DNA of 59,129 nt from an uncultured Bacteroidales bacterium (GTDB lineage: Bacteria; Bacteroidota; Bacteroidia; Bacteroidales; UBA932), in contig CAMHST010000008.1 in the NCBI GenBank assembly GCA_946187865.1, positions 1-59,129 on the forward strand. The letters run 5' to 3'. Of the stretch, positions 26,138 through 34,754 are shown one piece after another (the stretch's first letter is position 1; each line of letters opens with the position of its first letter). A program made the translations under genes and the position numbers. The notes under the pieces were generated by a model, which saw only the letters and a list, made by a program, of their open reading frames with translations, made no database searches and had not been told where the DNA came from.

Positions 26138-27394
26138 CTAGCCCAGCAGCTGCACGGCCTTTTCCACGTCCGCTTCTTCCAGGACCAGGGAAATGCTTAA
26201 CTCCTCACCGCCCTGGGCCGATGCGATGATATTGATGCCGGCCTGCCCAAGGGCGCCGAAGACCTGGCCGGAGGTACCGGGCAGGTTGCGCATCCGGCTG
26301 CCGAATACAGTCACGATTCCCACCTCCTTGTTCAGGACCACGACGTCGTCCAGGGGCAGGAGCGGATTGTCTTTGAACAGGCCGCCAAGCGCCTCCTGGG
26401 TACGTTCCTTGTCGGCCGAACGCACCGCGAAGCTGATCGAGTATTCGGAGGAGGTCTGGGCGATGAACCGCACATTCACGCCCGCCTTGGCCAGGCAGGA
26501 GAAGATGGAGGAAGACATGCCCACGCGGCCCAGCAGGCCGGTGCCATACACGGTGACAAGGGTAAGGTCTTTATCCCAGATGACCTCCCGTTTGTGGGCC
26601 GATCCGGTAGAGATGATCGTGCCTTCGAAGCTGGTGTCCTGGATATCTTTGACCAGTATGGGAATCTCCCCTTTCTTGGCGGGCCAGATGGCGCTGGAGG
26701 CGAAAGGAGCCCGCTCCGACGCGCAGAAATGGGCGGCTTCGTCGTACGTGACGGCAGGGAGACCGTCTATGCCGCGGCCTTCGATGAAGAAAACGATGCT
26801 GGAAGCCTTGAGGGTGGAGCCGATCAGGGAGGCCATCAGATGGGCGCCGTCTTTGCCCACACGCACAATGTAGCCGGAATCCAGCCGGCCGTACCCGCCG
26901 GAAATGACCACGGGGCCTTCTGCGGGGATACGGGAGGAAATCTGCCCCTGGGAGGCCAGCCAGTCGAAATGCTGCACGCCCTTGGCGTCTTCGTGGCAGA
27001 TCATCAGCTCCGTGCCGTCCAGGATAACGCCGCCGACGCGGTCGTTCACGGCCTCTGCGCACAGCCGGGCGCAACGGGCCAGCACATAATCCTGGATGGC
27101 GATCTGGGAAGTCATGACGTACATGCCCTCTTTGAGGTAGGCCGATATGGAATCTATGATCTGGGTGGCCCTGGCCTGGAAAGCCTCCGAACCGCCGAGC
27201 GACTCAAAATAGGCGCGCACCCGGGCAATTTCTTCCGATGCCGATTTTTTCTCGTGGATGGTTTTCCGGATTGCGTCTCGCAGAATGGTTTCTATCTGCT
27301 TTTCCGGCCGGACAACAGCCACGGTGTCCTTGTCGCACAGGGCGGCAATTCTCTGGATGGTTTCCTTTTTCAGCAAAAAAGACTTTACGATCAT
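26138..27394 (-). CDS. Degenerate aspartokinase-like protein with C-terminal ACT domains
   Basis: A 418-residue protein with the aspartokinase layout: an amino-acid-kinase fold (about 1-265) followed by two ACT domains (about 270-345 and 350-418; LVTVYGTGLLGRVGMSSSIF and IVTVFGSRMRNLPGTSGQVF). The N-terminal phosphate-binding KFGGTS motif of aspartokinases is missing; the protein begins MIVKSFLLKKETIQRIAAL. The usual GRGGSDYTA loop is replaced by VGKDGAHLMASLIG, though GPVVISGGYGRLDSG keeps the preceding strand-loop. It therefore may lack kinase activity and act as an amino-acid sensor or a diverged kinase. A normal bifunctional ThrA or LysC would have to lie elsewhere. It stands alone, divergent from yicC and convergent with the porin gene. 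Confidence 0.7.
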   Translation of the reverse strand: MIVKSFLLKKETIQRIAALCDKDTVAVVRPEKQIETILRDAIRKTIHEKKSASEEIARVRAYFESLGGSEAFQARATQIIDSISAYLKEGMYVMTSQIAIQDYVLARCARLCAEAVNDRVGGVILDGTELMICHEDAKGVQHFDWLASQGQISSRIPAEGPVVISGGYGRLDSGYIVRVGKDGAHLMASLIGSTLKASSIVFFIEGRGIDGLPAVTYDEAAHFCASERAPFASSAIWPAKKGEIPILVKDIQDTSFEGTIISTGSAHKREVIWDKDLTLVTVYGTGLLGRVGMSSSIFSCLAKAGVNVRFIAQTSSEYSISFAVRSADKERTQEALGGLFKDNPLLPLDDVVVLNKEVGIVTVFGSRMRNLPGTSGQVFGALGQAGINIIASAQGGEELSISLVLEEADVEKAVQLLG

Positions 27395-27479
27395 AGTTCA
27401 GCTTATTTGTGTGTTCTGTAATGTGAGGGCGGTTCCGGCTTTGCATCCGGGCAAAATGGCGGAGCCGCACAATCTGAGC

Positions 27480-27487
27480 CAAAGTTA
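27480..27487 (-). promoter_or_regulatory. Bacteroidota-type -7 box for the aspartokinase-like gene
   Basis: TAACTTTG on the minus strand fits TAnnTTTG. It lies about 85 nt before the start at 27394, leaving a leader of roughly 80 nt, longer than for the other genes here. Confidence 0.6.
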
Positions 27488-27547
27488 CAAAGATTCCCGG
27501 AATAAGACAAGAGCCGCGGCACTGTTGTAGATTCTCCCGCGATTGAT

Positions 27548-27555
27548 TATCTTTG
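27548..27555 (+). promoter_or_regulatory. Bacteroidota-type -7 box for yicC
   Basis: TATCTTTG fits TAnnTTTG and ends 19 nt before the ATG at 27575. Confidence 0.7.
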
Positions 27556-27574
27556 CACACTAAAATCCAAGCGA

Positions 27575-28453
27575 ATGATACAGTCCATGACCGGCTATGG
27601 AAAAGCCGAAGCCCAAATCTCCGGAGGAAAGATTACGGTGGAAATCCGTTCCCTCAACGGAAAGAACGCAGACATCAACATCAAGAGCGCCCTGCTTCCC
27701 AAAGACAAGGACCTGGAGGTACGCAAGCTGATGGCGGAAAAGCTGGTACGGGGCACCATCGACCTGTACCTGAGCTTTGAGCCGGCCAACGGATCAGATG
27801 TCTCCCCCATCAATACGGACAGCCTGATGAAGCATTTCCGTCAGATTCAAGAGGCCTCCCCCATCCTTATCCAGGAGCCGACGGCCGCCGCTATGATCAT
27901 GGGCTCGCTGCTCCGCCTTCCGGACGTGGTGGAAACCCGAAAGGCAGACGTGATCGGCCCGGAAGACTGGCCGCAGGTAGCCGCCGCGCTAGCCGAAGCC
28001 CTGGACAGCCTGTGCGCCTACCGCCGCCAGGAAGGCGCCGCCCTCTATGCCGATGTCACCTCCCGCGTCAAACTGATCCTGTCCCTGTACGACCAGGTGG
28101 AAGCCCTGGAGGGAGAACGCATCGCCCTGGTGAAGGAAAAGCTCACCCGCTCCCTGGCGGAACTGCAGGCCAAGCCCAATCCGGAACGCTTCGAACAGGA
28201 ACTGATCTTCTATCTGGAAAAGTACGACATCAACGAAGAGAAAGTGCGTCTTCGCCAGCACTGCAAATACTTCATGGAAGTGATTGACGCAGAGCCTTAT
28301 CCCGGCAAAAAGCTAGGCTTCATCATCCAGGAGATGGGCCGCGAGATCAACACCACCGGCTCCAAGGCCAACCATGCGCAAATCCAGCAGCTGGTGGTCC
28401 GCATGAAAGACGAACTGGAAAAAATCCGCGAACAAAGCATGAACATCCTGTAG
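27575..28453 (+). CDS. yicC: YicC family endoribonuclease-like protein
   Basis: A 292-residue YicC-family protein. Family members are implicated in RNA decay and stationary-phase growth in E. coli. The N-terminal domain opens with the signature IQSMTGYGKAEAQ and VEIRSLNGKNADI. The C-terminal DUF1732 domain ends with GKKLGFIIQEMGREINTTGS followed by KANHAQIQQLVVRMKDELEKIREQ. Length is standard. Many Bacteroidota place gmk (guanylate kinase) right after yicC; here the next gene is convergent, so that pairing is broken. The two stop codons are 3 nt apart. Confidence 0.93.
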   Translation: MIQSMTGYGKAEAQISGGKITVEIRSLNGKNADINIKSALLPKDKDLEVRKLMAEKLVRGTIDLYLSFEPANGSDVSPINTDSLMKHFRQIQEASPILIQEPTAAAMIMGSLLRLPDVVETRKADVIGPEDWPQVAAALAEALDSLCAYRRQEGAALYADVTSRVKLILSLYDQVEALEGERIALVKEKLTRSLAELQAKPNPERFEQELIFYLEKYDINEEKVRLRQHCKYFMEVIDAEPYPGKKLGFIIQEMGREINTTGSKANHAQIQQLVVRMKDELEKIREQSMNIL

Positions 28454-28456
28454 CCG

Positions 28457-28966
28457 CTAGTTCATTCCGCTGCCGAATCCTTTTCCGCCAAAGCCGGGGA
28501 ACGGGAAGGGTATGCCGCCGGGTGCGGGGTTTCCGATCGGGAAGCTGCAGGAGTAGAGATTTTCACCCACTTTCATGGCAGATGCTCCTCCGGCCGTCAA
28601 AGGGCGGACAATACGCGAGGGGTCGTAGCCGAAGGGAATCTTCAATTTGTCTGCAAGTCCCTCATAATGAGGAATGTACTCAAACATCAAGGTGCTCCAG
28701 AGCTGCTCGGCGAAGTCATAGGGTTCAGCGGTGGCGATGGTCATGGCCAGAGCCAAGAAACGGATGGCTTTGTCGGCCTGTGTCTCACGCTTTGCCCACA
28801 TGGCAGGGATCATTCCCTGAATAAGCATGCGGTTAATCTTTTCTGCCTGCTTTATGGCGGCGGATTCAGAGGGAGCCGGATGCTCCACGGAATCGTAAAA
28901 GGAGAAATCGGTGTGCAGCGACATGGCCCCGTTCTCATCGATCAAAACTTCAAGAAACTTTCTCAT
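28457..28966 (-). CDS. Uncharacterised protein, second gene of an HRDC cassette
   Basis: A 169-residue protein I do not recognise. The first 25 residues (RKFLEVLIDENGAMSLHTDF) resemble those of the upstream HRDC gene product (KTLLQITVSDDGSAHFHSDY), so both share a short N-terminal beta-hairpin-like module. The middle (about 35-110) is predicted helical (AAIKQAEKINRMLIQGMIP, KAIRFLALAMTIATAEPYD). The C-terminus is Gly/Pro/Phe-rich (GNPAPGGIPFPFPGFGGKG). There is no signal peptide or membrane segment. It overlaps the HRDC gene by 4 nt (ATGA), which suggests coupled translation and a joint function. Confidence 0.7.
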   Translation of the reverse strand: MRKFLEVLIDENGAMSLHTDFSFYDSVEHPAPSESAAIKQAEKINRMLIQGMIPAMWAKRETQADKAIRFLALAMTIATAEPYDFAEQLWSTLMFEYIPHYEGLADKLKIPFGYDPSRIVRPLTAGGASAMKVGENLYSCSFPIGNPAPGGIPFPFPGFGGKGFGSGMN

Positions 28967-29307
28967 AATGAAGTGATTTCAAGGATTTCTTTACCATATT
29001 TTTCTAACATTTTTTCGCCGATGCCGGGAATCAGCCGGAGCTGCTCCTCGGTTACGGGCAGGTGGTCGGCAATGTCATAGAGCACCTTCTGATGCAGGAT
29101 GAAGTAAGCGGGGACACCCAGTTCCCGGGCCTTGGCGCGGCGCCAAAGAATCAGGTCCTCGGCCACATCAGGATTGGGGCCGATGTAAGGGTCTGCCTGT
29201 CTGCGCATCGAAATCTGCAGGGACATCGCGTCCTCCACGGAAGCATAGTCGCTGTGGAAGTGGGCCGATCCGTCGTCGCTGACGGTAATCTGTAACAAAG
29301 TTTTCAT
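28963..29307 (-). CDS. Small stand-alone HRDC-domain protein
   Basis: A 114-residue protein whose C-terminal 75 residues form an HRDC domain: LILWRRAKARELGVPAYFIL, then DIADHLPVTEEQLRLIPGIG, then KMLEKYGKEIL. HRDC domains bind nucleic acid, usually at the C-terminus of RecQ helicases or RNase D; here no helicase or nuclease part is present. Residues 1-28 form the short module shared with the downstream gene. It is the first gene of a two-gene operon and likely binds DNA or RNA. The role is unknown. Confidence 0.78.
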   Translation of the reverse strand: MKTLLQITVSDDGSAHFHSDYASVEDAMSLQISMRRQADPYIGPNPDVAEDLILWRRAKARELGVPAYFILHQKVLYDIADHLPVTEEQLRLIPGIGEKMLEKYGKEILEITSL

Positions 29308-29407
29308 GGCGGTAGGTATTTATAGGTGTTGTTTCTTATGCGTTGGCATCCAGCCAGCGTTGCAATGCGCCCAGGGGAAGCCGGAGATTCCGGGAGAAAG
29401 ACCGATA

Positions 29408-29415
29408 CAAAGCTA
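29408..29415 (-). promoter_or_regulatory. Possible -7 box for the HRDC cassette
   Basis: TAGCTTTG on the minus strand fits TAnnTTTG. It lies about 100 nt before the HRDC gene start, a long leader, so the assignment is tentative. The rest of 29308-29537 shows no gene. Confidence 0.45.
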
Positions 29416-29537
29416 TCACTTGTGACCGGAATTGTCAATGACGGCCCTGCAGAAATATACGTTTCAACGTGATATTTGCTGTTTTTTAGTGCCAATCGTA
29501 AGAAAAAAAGAAGTCCCCACCGCTGTTTATTACGAAA

Positions 29538-29572
29538 GAACGCTTCCCCGAAAAGAGTTCAGGGAAGCGTTC
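29538..29572 (-). terminator. Terminator after the 5'-nucleotidase genes
   Basis: A perfect 11-bp inverted repeat, GAACGCTTCCC (29538-29548) and GGGAAGCGTTC (29562-29572), with a 13-nt loop. On the minus strand it is followed by TTTCGT, a weak T run. It sits 21 nt after the stop at 29594. Confidence 0.7.
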
Positions 29573-29593
29573 CGGACAATATCAGGAAAAACT

Positions 29594-30469
29594 TTACCGG
29601 CGTACGGTGTAGTGGAACTCACCCATATACACGCCCATCCAGCCGGCCTGGACGATGGGGACAGACTGGCCGTCCAGATTCTGCACGTAGGTGGGCTCTT
29701 CCAGGAAGGTGTGGGAGTGGCCGCCCACAAAGATGTCTATCCCGCGGGTGGCGGCGGCCAGCTGCTGGTCCAGCAGGTCTCCGGGGTTGTGCTCCGTATA
29801 GCCGATATGGGTAAGGGCGATCACCAGGTCGCATTGGGGGCGGAGCTCATCGGCATACTTCTGCACCGTGGGAATGGTGTCAAAGGCCGGAATACGGTTG
29901 GCGATATCTCCCGCCACCATGTCCTTGAGCCCGCATAGAACGCCGATTACGCCAATCCGTAAACCTGCCTTCTCCACAATCACATAGGGCTTGATGTACC
30001 GGCCCATTTCAAAAGAGGAGAAATCGTAATTGCACACGACCACAGGCATTTCCAGGCCGGAGAGCAAGCTGCCCAGGGCCTCGATCCCGTTGTCGAACTC
30101 ATGGTTGCCCAGGGTAACCACATCGTACCCCATCGCATTGAGTTCGGCAACCTCTACAGTGCCGCCAAGCTCCGAAAAATAAGACGTTCCCTGGCAGAAA
30201 TCCCCGGCGTGAAGGAGCAGTACGTTCCCCGCACCGTCGGCCTTGCGGACGGAATCTACATAGGCGGCACGTTCCAACGCCCCGCCCATGCCGGCATATT
30301 CACCGCTTCGCTCCGGCTCAAAATGGGAATGGGTATCGTTCACATGCACGATCGTAAGACGATGCGTATTGCGCTTTCCCAATTTCACGCCAACGCCGAT
30401 ACACCAGCCCAGCACGGCACAACCGGCAAGCAGGAGGGCGATCCGAATAATCTTGTCACTTGTTGTCAT
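29594..30469 (-). CDS. 5'-nucleotidase N-terminal metallophosphoesterase domain (split enzyme)
   Basis: A 291-residue calcineurin-type metallophosphoesterase equal to the catalytic half of UshA-like 5'-nucleotidases. An N-terminal hydrophobic anchor or signal (about 7-30, IALLLAGCAVLGWCIGVGV) leads into the metal motifs: VHVNDTHSHFEP, LLLHAGDFCQGT, VTLGNHEFDNG, IALTHIGYTEH and FVGGHSHTFLEEP. The C-terminal substrate-binding domain normally fused to it is encoded by the gene just upstream (3-nt gap). The two probably form one periplasmic or surface enzyme that removes phosphate from nucleotides or similar substrates. Confidence 0.88.
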   Translation of the reverse strand: MTTSDKIIRIALLLAGCAVLGWCIGVGVKLGKRNTHRLTIVHVNDTHSHFEPERSGEYAGMGGALERAAYVDSVRKADGAGNVLLLHAGDFCQGTSYFSELGGTVEVAELNAMGYDVVTLGNHEFDNGIEALGSLLSGLEMPVVVCNYDFSSFEMGRYIKPYVIVEKAGLRIGVIGVLCGLKDMVAGDIANRIPAFDTIPTVQKYADELRPQCDLVIALTHIGYTEHNPGDLLDQQLAAATRGIDIFVGGHSHTFLEEPTYVQNLDGQSVPIVQAGWMGVYMGEFHYTVRR

Positions 30470-30472
30470 AGC

Positions 30473-31348
30473 CTAATCCTCCATCACTACGCGGCCGTCG
30501 GACGCCGCCTGAATCACTTTTCCGGCCGCCTCGCAGGAGCGCACGTAGTCCAGCATCACATCTTTCAGCAGCACACGCGAAAGGATAACCTTGTCTGCCA
30601 GTGCGCCGATATTCAGCTTGTCTCCGCCATCCAGCAAGAAGTCTATCGTGGTCACGTTGTACAGGCGCGAGGGCTCGATGGGCTTGCCACCCACCAGGGC
30701 CGACACCAGTTTGCCGCCCTTCACCTTGACCTCGCAGCCGGAAACCGCCTGGAACGCCTTGGTGCCGGAGAGCTGTTCCAGCAGCTCAGTCAGCGCAGAA
30801 CCTTTCATCTGCACGTAGCACAGGTAGTTCTTGAAGGGGAACATGGACGAGATGTCCTCCAGGGTGATAGCCCCTTCCGGCATGGGAATGCGAATGCCGC
30901 CGAAGTTGGTGACGGCAAAGTCCATGGGTACCTTGAAATAGCGCGAGCCGTAGACGCGGAAGACATCGGCCACCAGGTTGCCCAGCGGAAGGTCCGGCTG
31001 GGTGCGCAGGTTCATGTACATGCCGGCCGAATGCCCCACCACCTGCTTCAACTGAGACAGGGAAGGCTGCACTTCTATCAGTTCCTGAGCCACTTCCGCC
31101 ACCGAAGCGTCGTCGTCGTACCGGACACCCGAGGGCGTGACATAGCCGTCGTCATCGAATACGCCCAATGACTCCGCGATATTGTCGGCCGTGACAGGCT
31201 GCGCCCCGCTCCTGTGCCCGTCCATGGGCACCCGCCGCCACTCCAGTTCGGGGCCGGACTGCCTGCCGGCCTGAAGACTCGCCATGAGCGCCCCCACAAT
31301 GATGAGCGCCCAGGCGATGTACCACATATTCTTGTTCCTCGTTTCCAT
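30473..31348 (-). CDS. 5'-nucleotidase C-terminal domain protein (split enzyme)
   Basis: A 291-residue protein corresponding to the C-terminal substrate-binding domain of 5'-nucleotidases. The family segments are LPLGNLVADVFRVYGSRYF and MDFAVTNFGGIRIPMPEG, then ITLEDISSMFPFKNYLCYVQ, then LYNVTTIDFLLDGGDKLN. An N-terminal hydrophobic helix (about 7-27) serves as signal or anchor. ATG 31348 is chosen over an upstream in-frame start because it places the hydrophobic segment at the right distance. The catalytic half follows 3 nt downstream. The pair lies 37 nt after the ABC permease gene and may be on the same transcript. Confidence 0.85.
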   Translation of the reverse strand: METRNKNMWYIAWALIIVGALMASLQAGRQSGPELEWRRVPMDGHRSGAQPVTADNIAESLGVFDDDGYVTPSGVRYDDDASVAEVAQELIEVQPSLSQLKQVVGHSAGMYMNLRTQPDLPLGNLVADVFRVYGSRYFKVPMDFAVTNFGGIRIPMPEGAITLEDISSMFPFKNYLCYVQMKGSALTELLEQLSGTKAFQAVSGCEVKVKGGKLVSALVGGKPIEPSRLYNVTTIDFLLDGGDKLNIGALADKVILSRVLLKDVMLDYVRSCEAAGKVIQAASDGRVVMED

Positions 31349-31385
31349 CGGCAATCGAATTAGTTCCACCAAAAGGCGGCAGACG

Positions 31386-32795
31386 TTACTTTTGTTTCAT
31401 CCACTTCCACAAATCCTTGAAAGTGGATTTTTTGCCGTACATCAGGATGCCCACCTTGTAGATCTTGGCCGATGCCCACGCGCAGAGTGCGAAGGTAACC
31501 ACCAGAAGCACCATCGACAGGGCCAGTTCCCAGCCGGGCACCCCGAAGGGGATGCGGGCCAGCATCACGATGGGCGAGGTGAAGGGAATCATGGAGCCCC
31601 AGAAAACCAGCGAGCTGTCCGGCGCCTTGAACGCATACAGGGCGATGAAGAAGCCCAGCATGAGCGGAATGGTGACCGGAATCTGCAGCTGGGTTGTATC
31701 TCCCTCGTTTTCGCCGGCCGACCCGATTGCCGCAAACAGCGAAGCGTACAGCAGGTAGCCGAAGATGAAATAGACCAGGAAGGAAATGATGATCTGGCCC
31801 AGGTCTATATTGCCCAAGGTGCTCATAATCACACTCATGCTGGAAGGTTCCCCGGCGGCGACGGCCGTGGAGTCTGCCGCGGCAGGCAATGTCTCGCCCA
31901 GGGAAAGGTCTCCGGGATGGATGCCTTCCGCCGTAGCCATCTGCTGCATCATCTCCGTGGTGGACTCGTCCTGCATCATCCCCATGATCTTATCCTTGCC
32001 GATGATGCCGCCCGCCACTGCCAGAAGCAGCACGGTAAGTACAATCCACAGCAGGAACTGCGTAAGGGCCACCAGCGCCACGCCGATGATTTTGCCGAAC
32101 ATCAGCTCCGTCGCCTTCACGGAAGAGACCAGCACCTCTACCACGCGGGAGCTCTTTTCCTCGATGACCGAGCTCATCACCATGCCCGAGAACAAGGCGA
32201 TGAACATGTACAGCGCCATGCCCAGGATCATGGAAATGGCCATGTAAACGCCGGATTCCGAGATCTTTTCCTCTCCGCTCTCGGAGATGGTATAACTGTG
32301 CACATGCACGTTGGAATGTACGCTGTGCATGATCTCTTCCAGGTTCTCGATTCCGTAAGAATCAATGCGGTAGGCTTCTACGGCGTCGTTGATCCGGCTT
32401 TCTATACTGCTGCTGGAATCCATGCCCAGCGGCTTCACCGAATAGGTGTCGGCCGTGACGGACTTGGACACCGAATCCAGCGGAGAGATGGTCAGGAGAA
32501 TGTCTATACCGGCAGCTCCCAGGTCCCCTTTGATGGCATCTACATCTGCGCCGGCCCCCAAATCCTTGTAGGCCAGCACTTCGCCGCTTTCCAGATACGG
32601 AAGCACAATGCCGGAGCGGTCTACCACGCCCACCTGTTTGGCCTGTTCCTTGGTCCCGTACATGATCAGGGACGGCAGGATGGCGATGCCCGCAAACAGC
32701 AGCGGAGTGAGGAAAGTGATAAGCAGGAAGCTCTTCTTCTTAACCTTGTTCAGGTATTCCCGCTGGATGACGATTCCTAATTTGTGTAAATTCAT
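31386..32795 (-). CDS. ABC-2 type transporter permease (NatB-like)
   Basis: A 469-residue membrane subunit of an ABC exporter resembling NatB, the permease of the sodium exporter NatAB. The N-terminus KLGIVIQREYLNKVKKKSF is typical, followed by a membrane helix (about 24-45) and a large extracytoplasmic domain (about 45-180). Five to six more helices follow with MVMSSVIEEKSSRVVEVLVS and PFTSPIVMLARIPFGVPGWE, both strongly conserved in this family. The ATPase gene is 3 nt upstream. Sodium or drug export is possible but not shown by the sequence. Confidence 0.87.
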   Translation of the reverse strand: MNLHKLGIVIQREYLNKVKKKSFLLITFLTPLLFAGIAILPSLIMYGTKEQAKQVGVVDRSGIVLPYLESGEVLAYKDLGAGADVDAIKGDLGAAGIDILLTISPLDSVSKSVTADTYSVKPLGMDSSSSIESRINDAVEAYRIDSYGIENLEEIMHSVHSNVHVHSYTISESGEEKISESGVYMAISMILGMALYMFIALFSGMVMSSVIEEKSSRVVEVLVSSVKATELMFGKIIGVALVALTQFLLWIVLTVLLLAVAGGIIGKDKIMGMMQDESTTEMMQQMATAEGIHPGDLSLGETLPAAADSTAVAAGEPSSMSVIMSTLGNIDLGQIIISFLVYFIFGYLLYASLFAAIGSAGENEGDTTQLQIPVTIPLMLGFFIALYAFKAPDSSLVFWGSMIPFTSPIVMLARIPFGVPGWELALSMVLLVVTFALCAWASAKIYKVGILMYGKKSTFKDLWKWMKQK

Positions 32796-32798
32796 AGC

Positions 32799-33653
32799 CT
32801 ATTCCTCCTCCGTTACAAGTTTGATGAAGATGTCGTTCATGCGCGGGATCACCTCCTTGAAGGAGTTGATGGTGACACCCTGGCCGATTAAAGCCGTGAG
32901 TTTGTCGTTCACGTCCTGCCGCGCCACGACGATTTTCTTGCGGTCCAGCGTGGCGTCCGTGTATTCGATCTCCACGTTGTCTTCCCCGTGCTGCCGGCGG
33001 ATCTCGTCCGTACCGCCGGTTACCACCAGGTGCGCCTTGTTGATCAGGGCGATATTGTCACACAGAGCCTCCACGGACTCCATGTTGTGGGTGGACAGGA
33101 TAATGGTGGCGCCCTCTTCCTTCAGGCGCAGGATTTCCCCGCGGATGAGTTCCGCATTCACCGGGTCGAACCCGGAGAAAGGCTCGTCCAGAATCATGAG
33201 CGAGGGTTTGTGCACCACCGTGGTGATGAACTGGAGCTTCTGGGCCATGCCCTTGGAGAGTTCTTCCACCTTCTTGTTCCACCAGTCCGCTATGTCGAAG
33301 CGGACAAACCACTTTTTCAGTTCCGTGGCGGCGTCGCGGGCGCTCATCCCTTTAAGCTGGGCCAGATACATGCACTGCTCCCCTACCTTCATTTTCCGGT
33401 ACAGGCCGCGCTCTTCCGGAAGATAGCCGATCTTGGCCACGTCCTCTTCCGAGATGGGATGTCCCTGGAAGAAGACTTCCCCTTCCGAGGCGATGGTAAT
33501 CCGGTTGATGATCCGGATCAGGGTGGACTTTCCGGCACCGTTAGGCCCCAGAAGCCCGAATATCTTACCCTCGGGGATTTCCAGGGAGACATGGTCCAAC
33601 GCCACCTTCTCGCCAAAGGTCTTGCTGACGTTTTTAACTTCGATAATACTCAT
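32799..33653 (-). CDS. ABC transporter ATP-binding protein (NatA-like)
   Basis: A 284-residue ATPase partner of the adjacent permease. Walker A is GLLGPNGAGKSTLIRII (about 32-48), the ABC signature is VEELSKGMAQKLQF with the slightly unusual LSKGM core, Walker B is SLMILDEPFSGFDPV, and the switch His is in ILSTHNME. The C-terminal extension (about 215-284) after the NBD is characteristic of the NatA/DrrA type. A -7 box lies 20 nt before the start. Confidence 0.92.
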   Translation of the reverse strand: MSIIEVKNVSKTFGEKVALDHVSLEIPEGKIFGLLGPNGAGKSTLIRIINRITIASEGEVFFQGHPISEEDVAKIGYLPEERGLYRKMKVGEQCMYLAQLKGMSARDAATELKKWFVRFDIADWWNKKVEELSKGMAQKLQFITTVVHKPSLMILDEPFSGFDPVNAELIRGEILRLKEEGATIILSTHNMESVEALCDNIALINKAHLVVTGGTDEIRRQHGEDNVEIEYTDATLDRKKIVVARQDVNDKLTALIGQGVTINSFKEVIPRMNDIFIKLVTEEE

Positions 33654-33673
33654 ACCTATCTGATTTGCTTTTG

Positions 33674-33681
33674 CAAATATA
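33674..33681 (-). promoter_or_regulatory. Bacteroidota-type -7 box for the ABC exporter operon
   Basis: TATATTTG on the minus strand fits TAnnTTTG and ends 20 nt before the ATG at 33653. It lies between the end of holA and the ABC genes. Confidence 0.7.
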
Positions 33682-33713
33682 GAAAATATTTACCGTTTTA
33701 CAATAAATATTTA

Positions 33714-34754
33714 TTAATAATTCAAAATTTTACTAACCAATTCCATCAGCAAGGCTGCCGGAGAGGCCTCACCGGCGTCTCCGCCCTTCCCTTTGTAGTC
33801 GTACTCCGACAGCAGCGAGATCACCCGCTGGCAGCGCTGGAGGGGATAATTCCGCACGGCGGCGTCGTACTCCTTGAGAAAAAACGGGTTCACGCCCAGA
33901 AGCTTGGCAGCATCTCCAGGGGACGGCCGCCCTTTCGCAAGCAGCGCATGGTATTTCAGGATCCGGTAGAAATGGGTGAACAGCGGCGCCACAGCCATGG
34001 GAAGGGCGAAACGGGGAGCGTCCCCCAGGCGGGCGGCAATCTTCAGGGCCCGGGCATTGTCCCTGTAACTGAGACACTTGGTGAGCTCGAAAATACTGAA
34101 CTGCCGGCTTACCCCCACGTTTTTCTCAACATCCTCCACCGAGACCTCCTGGGTGCCTTCCGGAAGATTCTTGAGCATTTTTTCCGTTTCCACGGCGATT
34201 TTCCCCAGGTCCGTCCCCACCGATTCCGACAGCAGCGCGGCTGCCTCCGGATGGATCCGGAGCCCGCGGCTTTCATAATACTGCTGGATCCACTGGGCCA
34301 TCTCATAGTCCCGCAGGGGAACAGACTCTACGATGACGCCGTTTTTAAGGACACTCTTGTACAGCGCCTTTCTTTTGTCGGCCGATGCCCCCCGCAGCAG
34401 GATCACCAGGACCGTGCTCTCCAGGGGCTGCTGGCAGTAAACGGCGAGCTCTTCCAGGCCTTTCATCTGCTGGGCCTCTTTTACTACCACCAGCTGGCGG
34501 TCTGCCATCATGGGATACCGCCGGGCGGCCGTAATCACCGACTCCGGCGTGACGTCGGCCCCGTAACAGATGGTTTCGTTGAAATCCTTTTCCCAATCTT
34601 GCAGGCAGTGCTCCACGATGGCGTCGCACACCAGGTCTGGGTAATAGGGTTCCTCCCCCATCAGCAGATAAACAGACTTGAAGATGCCGCTACGGACATC
34701 TTCAAGTATGCTGCGGACCTGTCTGTCGGTCTCTATATAGGACTTGGTTGCCAC
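33714..34754 (-). CDS. holA: DNA polymerase III subunit delta
   Basis: Clamp-loader subunit that opens the beta sliding clamp. The 346-residue protein has the HolA layout: an N-terminal AAA-like domain without a functional P-loop (IFKSVYLLMGEEPYYPDLVC), the lid domain with LVVVKEAQQMKGLEELAVYC, a middle helical domain (SVGTDLGKIAVETEKMLKNL) and the C-terminal collar domain (LKYHALLAKGRPSPGDAAKL). It starts with GTG at 34754, sharing one base with the hpf stop (TAGTG). It is the last gene of a same-strand housekeeping run. Confidence 0.9.
   Translation of the reverse strand: MATKSYIETDRQVRSILEDVRSGIFKSVYLLMGEEPYYPDLVCDAIVEHCLQDWEKDFNETICYGADVTPESVITAARRYPMMADRQLVVVKEAQQMKGLEELAVYCQQPLESTVLVILLRGASADKRKALYKSVLKNGVIVESVPLRDYEMAQWIQQYYESRGLRIHPEAAALLSESVGTDLGKIAVETEKMLKNLPEGTQEVSVEDVEKNVGVSRQFSIFELTKCLSYRDNARALKIAARLGDAPRFALPMAVAPLFTHFYRILKYHALLAKGRPSPGDAAKLLGVNPFFLKEYDAAVRNYPLQRCQRVISLLSEYDYKGKGGDAGEASPAALLMELVSKILNY

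Noticed and set aside
29432..29938. 168-residue plus-strand frame overlapping the end of the metallophosphoesterase gene
   Set aside because: Most of it is antisense to a clear metallophosphoesterase and the rest crosses a terminator hairpin.
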